Below are positions 57,601-64,000 of a stretch of DNA of 64,000 nucleotides, in pieces. The translations under genes and the position numbers were made by a program. This DNA is from Rhipicephalus microplus (Eukaryota; Arthropoda; Arachnida; Ixodida; Ixodidae), in contig NC_134709.1 in NCBI RefSeq assembly GCF_043290135.1, forward strand, positions 66,566,556 through 66,630,555, written 5' to 3'. The notes under the pieces are model-generated. The model did no database searches, was not told the origin of the DNA, and saw only the letters and a program-made list of their open reading frames with translations. Each line of letters starts with the position of its first letter. Within the stretch, counting starts at the first letter, position 1.

Positions 57601-57836
57601 AATGAATTAAAGAAATCTTTCTTCTGTCTGTACTGCGCTGGAGCATAAACATTCACAATTCCAACACCAGAGTCAAGATCCACCGACAGAACACGGCCAT
57701 CCGAATCCCTGGCGTAGCGTAGCACAGAACCGGTGAATAGTGGCATCGTACCGCCGGTGAATCGTACCACCGGTGCTACCGCTTCATTAACCATGATGAC
57801 GATAGTGGTGATCACTGCTCGCAAACACAGCGCCAT
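54698..57836 (-). pseudogene. L1/Tx1-like LINE ORF2: endonuclease, RT, zinc knuckle (broken)
   Basis: On the minus strand the fragment opens in the apurinic-type endonuclease (VLSVDLDSGVGIVNVYAPAQ, then VISVGDFNCVLEQADR), ending with SRIDRFYVSPSL and TLSDHSLLALKF (56955-57404). RT follows: SPGSDGLTVEFYVKFW, LRAWRPITLSNCDYKLIAKC, a decayed EKAFG block, GVRQGDPLSPAL, and FAYADGLSNVV, where the catalytic YADD is YADG. The C-terminal part (54698-55435) is open for 245 residues and contains a CCHC-type knuckle (CPFCGSMNDLVHVFSQC). The 5' end is cut inside the endonuclease near 57735 and there is no ORF1. Frame breaks near 55560, 56000, 56170 and 56950 make it non-functional. The domain set fits L1/Tx1-type elements. 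Confidence 0.8.
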
Positions 57837-57989
57837 CTATCGTGAATTGTTGTCACCCCTGAAAGACGGCTTCTGTGCGAGACAAGCGCGCCACGCAACG
57901 CAAACAACTTTGCAGAAGGTGTCAGCACCTCCACATTCCCCCACCCTAATTCAAACCATATCCCGAAAAACAAAGAAATCAGCTACACA

Positions 57990-58477
57990 CCGCCTTGTTT
58001 AACACCGCCTTGTTTGTCAAGTTGTTGAGTGTTATTTATTATTGTGTGTGTAAGGATGTCTTAGCGTATTGATCACGATTTACGTTGTAGTAATTCGACT
58101 GATGATATCGCCATTCCTAAAATCAGTTAAATAAGTAATTATGTGTTGTTTCGTTTGTTCCGATCGTGTCTACTGTGTCTGTTCACTAAAGAGCGTGGCG
58201 CTCGCTTGTCACATCGAGACCCCACAGGGTATAAGCGTGTATTCAGGAAACGCTAATAATATTGCTGAAGGTGGGTACATAGGTAAGCATTCATCCCTAT
58301 ACTTAGAAAATATTGTGTTACCAATTAGAGAAACACTTATTACGCTCAAATATCCTGTTTAGTTAGCATCCAGAAACACGCACTTAAGGTTCTTACCTTT
58401 ATCCAGTCGTTCATCATCTAAGCCTGTATTTCTGAAATGGAGTGTATTACCTGTTTTTGCGCATACAAAGCTAGTCT
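57990..58477. other. Unassigned sequence
   Basis: About 490 bases between the L1/Tx1-like LINE and the next LINE region; nothing recognised. Confidence 0.35.
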
Positions 58478-58543
58478 GATGGTCCTGCTACATGAAGTCA
58501 TCAGCCACCAAGTTTCTGTTCACGCCTTTCCTATACAGCAAGA
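58478..58543 (+). repeat. Direct repeat flanking a LINE insertion, left copy
   Basis: These 66 bases match 59899-59964 with about eight differences, sharing CATCAGCCACCAAGTTTCTG. The pair brackets the CR1/Jockey-like LINE fragment. Confidence 0.7.
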
Positions 58544-58584
58544 TACAAACTGGGTGATGTTTATCTTGACCAAGTATCGTCATA

Positions 58585-59890
58585 CCGGTTCTCAGGGGTT
58601 ACTATTTCTTTCAATCTAACATGGAATGCTCATTTTAACGTCATCACGAACAATGCTAACCGTACATTGGAATACATACGTCATTATTTTAGTAAAGCCC
58701 AAGACTCGCTCTCTGCATTTCATGCCGACCGGTTGTGCCCCCGCGATCTGTGACAACATAGTATAGCTCTGGCCGACTGGCTCACCCTACGACATCTCCT
58801 ACCGCCGTCATGAGCTCTCGCTGAGTCTTCGGACTCCTGCGACCGTGCTTATCTTTCCTATCTTTTCCTCTCTTCTGGGTGTCGCTGTCCCTGTGCCACG
58901 CTCTTTCCTTCCCTCTCTCTATATCTATACCTTTATTCCTATCTGTTTACTCCCTCCTTACCCCTATTCCTCGTGAGCTACTGTTGAGGTGTCGCACTAT
59001 GATGCAGACAGATACGGGGCTCACTTTGCGCTTCTTTTCTTTTCTTAAGAATTACTTAGCAAAGCCCCACTTTCCCTCAAGATGCTTCTTTATAAAACCC
59101 TTGTGCCTTCGAAATAGGAGTACGCTGCTGCAATATGGAACCCTCACCACAAAAACCTGGGCAGGTATCTTGACCTAACTCAAGATAACGCTGCACGTTT
59201 TATTCTATCAGACTATCACCGTAAATCAAGCGTAACAGCAGTGAAACACTATTCGTCACTGCCACCTTTATCACTACATCGGAAATGCTTCCGCCTTTGC
59301 CTTTTCTATAAGTCCAACCATCATCCAGTACTGCGTAATGATTGATTGACCACAAACATAAGGTTTAAGGTACATTCTTCTACACAAACACATTTTCTTG
59401 CTCCTTCATACCGGTCACATCAAACGATTGGAATCATCTACCAGGTGACATCGTTTTCATCTCTGCTCCCTCCCTCTTTTGGCATTCTTTATCAGCTCAT
59501 CTACTTCCCGATAGCTCTCCCTACTCATCCCATCTACTTCCCCTCCCCACGACTTTCTGTATTATACACGTGTCAACATGCCACCGTTTTCCAGCAGCTT
59601 CTTGATTTTCTTAATTTTTGTGTCACTTCTTTTAACTTTACACTTTTTTTGCTAGTATTGTGTAACATTACCACACTCACGGTTTCTCTTTGTGATTATG
59701 TTATTTCTATTTCCTTTTTTAACGTTTAAGTTTTGTTCTGTTTCAATGAACATAGATGTTATTTTGCTTTAGTCTCGTTCATATATTGCAGGTTTTGTTT
59801 TGTTGTTTTGTATTTTTTTATTTTGTAACCGGCTGCCCTCTGTAATGCTTCGGTGATGGAGGGTAACAAAAATAAACAAATAAATAGATG
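58585..59890 (+). pseudogene. CR1/Jockey-like LINE 3' fragment with an internal insertion
   Basis: The left part reads VTISFNLTWNAHFNVITNNA then RTLEYIRHYFSKA, the start of the LINE post-RT region. After an insertion of about 320 bp (about 58725-59050) the reading resumes with LLSKAPLSLKMLLYKTLV, a stop, EYAAAIWNPHHKNLG, then RFILSDYHRKSSVTAVKHYS, LPPLSLHRKCFRLCLFY, and further to the 3' non-coding end at about 59880 with a short (AAATA)-type tail. Only this C-terminal region is present and it has stops. The inserted piece is pyrimidine-rich and may be a 5' UTR-type repeat. Confidence 0.75.
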
Positions 59891-59898
59891 GATTAGTT

Positions 59899-59964
59899 TT
59901 GATGGTCTTACTGCATGAAGCCATCAGCCACCAAGTTTCTGTTGACGCCTTTCTGATTCAGCAA
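59899..59964 (+). repeat. Direct repeat flanking a LINE insertion, right copy
   Basis: This is the right-hand partner of 58478-58543. If both are one target duplication, it is unusually long for a LINE. Confidence 0.7.
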
Positions 59965-61006
59965 TTGATTAATTACAATACGACCACGTTTGCTCAGCCA
60001 AAGCGTTATCTGCTACTGAAAGTCAATGTGACACATAGGATGCTAAATGACAGCTTGTGCGGAATTTCTATTTCGAACACTAAAACCTGAATCAAAAACG
60101 TTGTCTTCAAACCAGTATTGATCATCATTGAGAATATACATGCATGCTTTCTTTACTTCAGTAGTATACCACTCCGTTTTTGCAGTACCTTTGCTGATGT
60201 GTGAACAAGTTTTTTTTTTTTCATTCTGTTTTCGAAAATACCCGTTTTTATAGCACTAATCGTCTATTAGCTGGCTTTTTGTTTCCCGAGCTTGCTTCAA
60301 TATTTTTTATTAGTTATATCTGTCGATGCGTGTCCAATTTCTACCCTGTGCTTATTATATATATTATTTTTACACTTCTGGTTGGAGGCTCTCCCACAGA
60401 TTTGCTTCTGGGCCTCCTTCAGAGAAAGTTGCACCTTCAGATATGCATTGTATTATGCGAGTCTTCAACTAAATTGGAAACTTAAAAACTCTACTTTGTG
60501 CTATTCTTTTGAAAATAGAATTCCACGCGTTACACAAAAAGTGAAGTAAGTGATTTCAACTACAGTGATATCTCACAAATTCGAACTTCAGGAAAACTAC
60601 AAATTTGTTTGATTGACACCTCGTTCGAATTAGAAGGTGGGTTCTAGATTGATCGCGCCACGCTGTGCAGGCTGAAGAAGCCACTTCTGCGCTCCTTATC
60701 GTAAATTTGGCGACACTGCACGTTTGTGCCGGGTACTTTCATAAATTAGAATCATGGACCTTTAAACGTGGTCAGAATTATTAACCGATCAGTCGGTGAC
60801 GCAACAGAAACAAACTGCCACATGTATTGTAAAGATACTGATTGTTGGCCTTGTTGGTACCTGCTTAATGACATGCTTTGGCCACAAAACACACAACCAC
60901 AAATTAAAAGAACACACAACCACAAGTTGGAAGTGCCGCTTGTGCTTGCCGTTTTGTGTTCTGCTACTTTGTATTTTATGTTATTTGCGGCCAAAGCATC
61001 TCATTA
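59965..61006. other. Unassigned sequence
   Basis: About 1 kb of AT-rich sequence without a recognised gene. The stretch at 60838-60870 resembles the possible Penelope-like 5' edge near 3915-3945. Confidence 0.35.
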
Positions 61007-61450
61007 AGAGACATGTATTCATGTGAGAAGTGAGCCAAGTTTATTAACATTAGAGTTATGGCAATAAAAACTGAAGGGCTTTCAGTGCTCCTAGCAAAAA
61101 AAAACTGCCCAGAGCGATCGCTGTGTGTTGTGAAATCCAAACAAAATTCAATATAACTGCAATACTTCATAACAGAAGCATTTCCCAGCAGATGAGCATT
61201 CGGACGCTGCGTGCACAAACTGCAAACAATGCTCATAGAGACGCGACAGTAGCTAAATGTAAAAGCGCAAGCAAATCTTAATTACTTGTATCTTTCAATT
61301 TTGATATTCTTAACTCTGTTGTGTGAATAAACGTGGCTCACTGCTCACATGAATATATGTCGCTGTTTGTTTCTCTTGTATCACTGACTATTGAATTTTG
61401 TTTGCTTGGATTTCGCAACACACAGCGATCACTCTGGGCAGACTTTTGCG
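61007..61450. repeat. Two pairs of inverted repeats in non-nested order
   Basis: The segment at about 61012-61050 (ATTCATGTGAGAAGTGAGCC) matches the complement of about 61325-61358. The segment at about 61100-61152 (CTGCCCAGAGCGATCGCTGT and following) matches the complement of about 61388-61443. The arms therefore run 1, 2, 1-inverted, 2-inverted, which is not a simple palindrome; an inverted piece of an old tandem array would explain it. Confidence 0.65.
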
Positions 61451-64000
61451 AAGAGCAATGAAATATAGAAGGCTCCCAGTTCGAATCAGCCCTTGCGAAT
61501 ACCGCAACTTTCGCGCTATCGGAAGTTTGTACCCATAAACTCGTAGACATACACAGGGCTGTGCCGAGACCAGGGTATAAGCTCGACAACCCTCCGGTGC
61601 TTGGCCCTACTCATCATCCCTCACTCCGTGAATATGCTGTGTTTTTTTTATTACGTGCGGTAGTGGTTACGGGCACCGGTGGCGGCGGCGGACGGCACGC
61701 ACACTACCCGTGCTGCCATCTCATGACAGCTTTCGTTGCAAAACAAGCCCTTGAAATTTCCACTATATGTACCGCTCCTTTCACCATTCCCACAACTCTC
61801 CGCTGCCACTTCATTCACCCACTTCATTCCATTTTATTCAACTCCACTACTCGCCACCAGATTTGCTGTTTCATCTGTGTTCGCCAAGAGGAGCTGGCGA
61901 AATTTTAGAATTTTTTCTCCCTTTGTTTCCTTTTCACTTTGGGGTGCAGGCATGCGCGTCAGCAAGATTTCGTCTTGGCATGTGGAAAGTCGTGCTGTGT
62001 CGTGTTTTTTTTTTTTCGTTTCTCTGGGGGAAAACCTCAGCGATCTCATGCCTCGCAGCTTTAAAACAACCCGGTGTTCTCCTATGCGCAACGGACATTA
62101 TGGTCGATCGCTCGTGCCAGCCAATACAAAAAATAAGGAAACCCTAAAGTTTTGCCTTTAAGATTTGAACGCGATAGCGATGTCATGTTTCTCGTGGCAG
62201 TGGGTATTTGAAACACTAAGTGCATGAAACCTTTTTGAAACTTGCTATGCACCCACTACGTGGCCATAAGGGAATAGGCGCAGTAGCGTGTATGCCTTTT
62301 GCAGGGGGTAAGTGCATGGCTTTAAACTTTGAAGTAATTTTGATTGTCCCATGTTCTGACGACTGATGACAATGTACGCTTGTACCACATACTATTACTG
62401 TGATACTGGCTGTTGTATTTAGCCTGTGCACAGGATGCGTCTGTTTGTTAAGGATAACAGCTACTTTCACTGCATTTCCAAGCAAAGGAAGTTATTTTCA
62501 CAGTATTAACAAGCATACGGGTGGCCGTGGCTAGAACATGGGCTTGCCTCACGGACGACCCGCATTCCATCTTCGCTCTGGCCCAACATTTTTTTATCAT
62601 TTATTTTACCTGCATCGTTCTCGATTTTGTGGTCACGCATAAGATGATGGTTTTTTGCTCACAACCAACGACACCGACCCCGTAATTTCTGCGAATTGAG
62701 CTCTTTAACGCTGGCGCGTTGAAATGTGCATTTCAGGAATTCTAACGGCCGCGAGAAGACACAGCATGTCAATATACTTTTAATCTACATCTGAAGGCAG
62801 ATCATCAAGAACCGCGAAAAGCGGAAAGTGTGCCAAATTATGTCTGCCACTTTTATTATTCTTTCAACACGACCAAACAATTACTCTTCATAGCGGAAAT
62901 TGTGTTGGCACATACGACTACTTCCCTTCAGCCAATCGCCTCTGTCAATAAAAACAGAAAGGCCCCTTTCGAAAATGTGCGATGCGTTGCTGTTTTGCAA
63001 GAAGAGAAATAGTGCTGGCCAGTTCTTGTGCTCCACCCAATAATACGCTGTTTCGTGGTGTCCTTTCAGATAAATGTCGATAGCACCTGAAGGCAACGGC
63101 ATAGCAAGATGTTAAAACTGGCAAGCGGTAGGAGTAGCGTTTTCCTTCCTTTCCGGCTTTTGGTACAGAGTACGAGATGACCCAGATTTCTATCAGTTTG
63201 GTCGTGGTGTAGCTGCGTAATTGAGCCAGATACAAAGCTGGCGAAGGCCAAATTTCGTCAGTGACACGCTTCACATCTCTGATTTTCTCGCAGGCGACTG
63301 ATAGCACTCAGAAGCCGGGGAAAGTAGCCTCAGTTCTTTGCCTTCCTCAGAAGAAACACTTGCTGAATCACACCTCCGAGGAGTCACTTATGTTGTCGTA
63401 TACGGCTTATACAAAAAACCATCGAATGTGCTAAGAAACAACGCACTTGCATTGTGATAAGTAGGCCTTTAAAGCTGGTATCCAAAAAACGCTATCGCAC
63501 TATGTGTAGTAAAGCCCAGCGGACCTACTCCAACAAGTGCAGCCTCGACAAAGATGCAACGGACAAAACGGCACTCACAGCATCTCTAATCAATGAGAAT
63601 ACTTCTTGCGAATGTTCCCTCGTGGATTTATATTGATTGCTATACAGTTAGCTGGAGTGACGTACACAGTGCTACGCTCACCTCACAGCCTGAATGAAGA
63701 GCTCTGTATTATGCTTGCATCCTACCATAAGTCATGAAAGGAATCGCATACCTCGTTCGTACGTCACCTGAACAGGCTTATAATCAAGTTGCTTGTTCAG
63801 AAGAGTGGTCTTCTTTCCTTTTTTTTTGAATAACAGCATGGAAAGCAAATGAAACGCGGTGTTTGAGGCACATCCTTAAGCTGACCTCGAGAGAACGTCC
63901 ACAGTCCTGCGGCCCTGCTGGCTCCAGGAAAGACGCATGTCCAGGCCCTACACAATTTTCGACCAAGAAAATCGGACCTACACAATGCATTTAAACTAGT
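61451..64000. other. Unassigned sequence to the window edge
   Basis: About 2.5 kb with no gene I can support. A degenerate tRNA-like block near 62520-62580 (GTGGCCGTGGCTAGAACATG) may be an old SINE head. Open frames at 62945-63307 (minus) and 63454-63636 (plus) show no known domain. Confidence 0.35.

Overview
The window is a stretch of a large, repeat-choked arthropod genome, most likely a hard tick (Ixodidae, Rhipicephalus-like). The evidence is a Ruka-type tRNA-derived SINE in several copies, many decayed Gypsy, Penelope-like and non-LTR retroelements, long (TA)n, (TCTA)n and (TCTG)n microsatellites, canonical GT-AG introns, and a gene of the M13 (neprilysin) peptidase family, which is expanded in ticks. 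Nothing prokaryotic is present.

One host gene is clear: the 3' half of an M13-family gene on the + strand, five exons between 2139 and 24756. The exons join in consistent phase to a 371-residue C-terminal part ending at a natural stop. The fold-supporting cysteines and the C-terminal family signature remain, but the zinc-binding HExxH and ExxxD motifs are both replaced, so the product is predicted to be a pseudopeptidase. Its introns hold a Penelope-like fragment carrying a patch of Gypsy gag (4.0-5.1 kb), a Gypsy element between two (TA)n tracts (5.4-10.7 kb), a TTAA-flanked MITE with two CRE-like palindromes (12.1-12.55 kb), a 1.25-kb foldback transposon (13.8-15.05 kb) and a young SCAN-gag LTR element (18.5-23.7 kb).

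The region 25-36.8 kb holds a strong 38-bp-stem hairpin, SINEs, a second older SCAN-gag LTR element (28.5-33.4 kb), a 5'-truncated Gypsy (33.4-35.8 kb, minus) and a second TTAA-flanked element. The two SCAN-gag elements have full LTRs and perfect 5-bp target duplications but encode only gag plus an aspartic protease. They look like a non-autonomous lineage that moves without its own reverse transcriptase or integrase, and they are the strongest candidate here for something little described in animals.

The region 37-49 kb holds a SINE with a perfect internal palindrome, a broken gene resembling a chemosensory ionotropic receptor, two LINE fragments, and a decayed Gypsy ending in a (TCTA)n/(TCTG)n tract. 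The region 48.8-64 kb holds a satellite of about 147 bp, then LINE remnants (RNase H-bearing, L1/Tx1-like on the minus strand, CR1/Jockey-like on the plus strand) and long stretches where I recognise nothing. Apart from the M13-like gene and the intact gag-protease frame of the younger SCAN element, every coding region is visibly broken.
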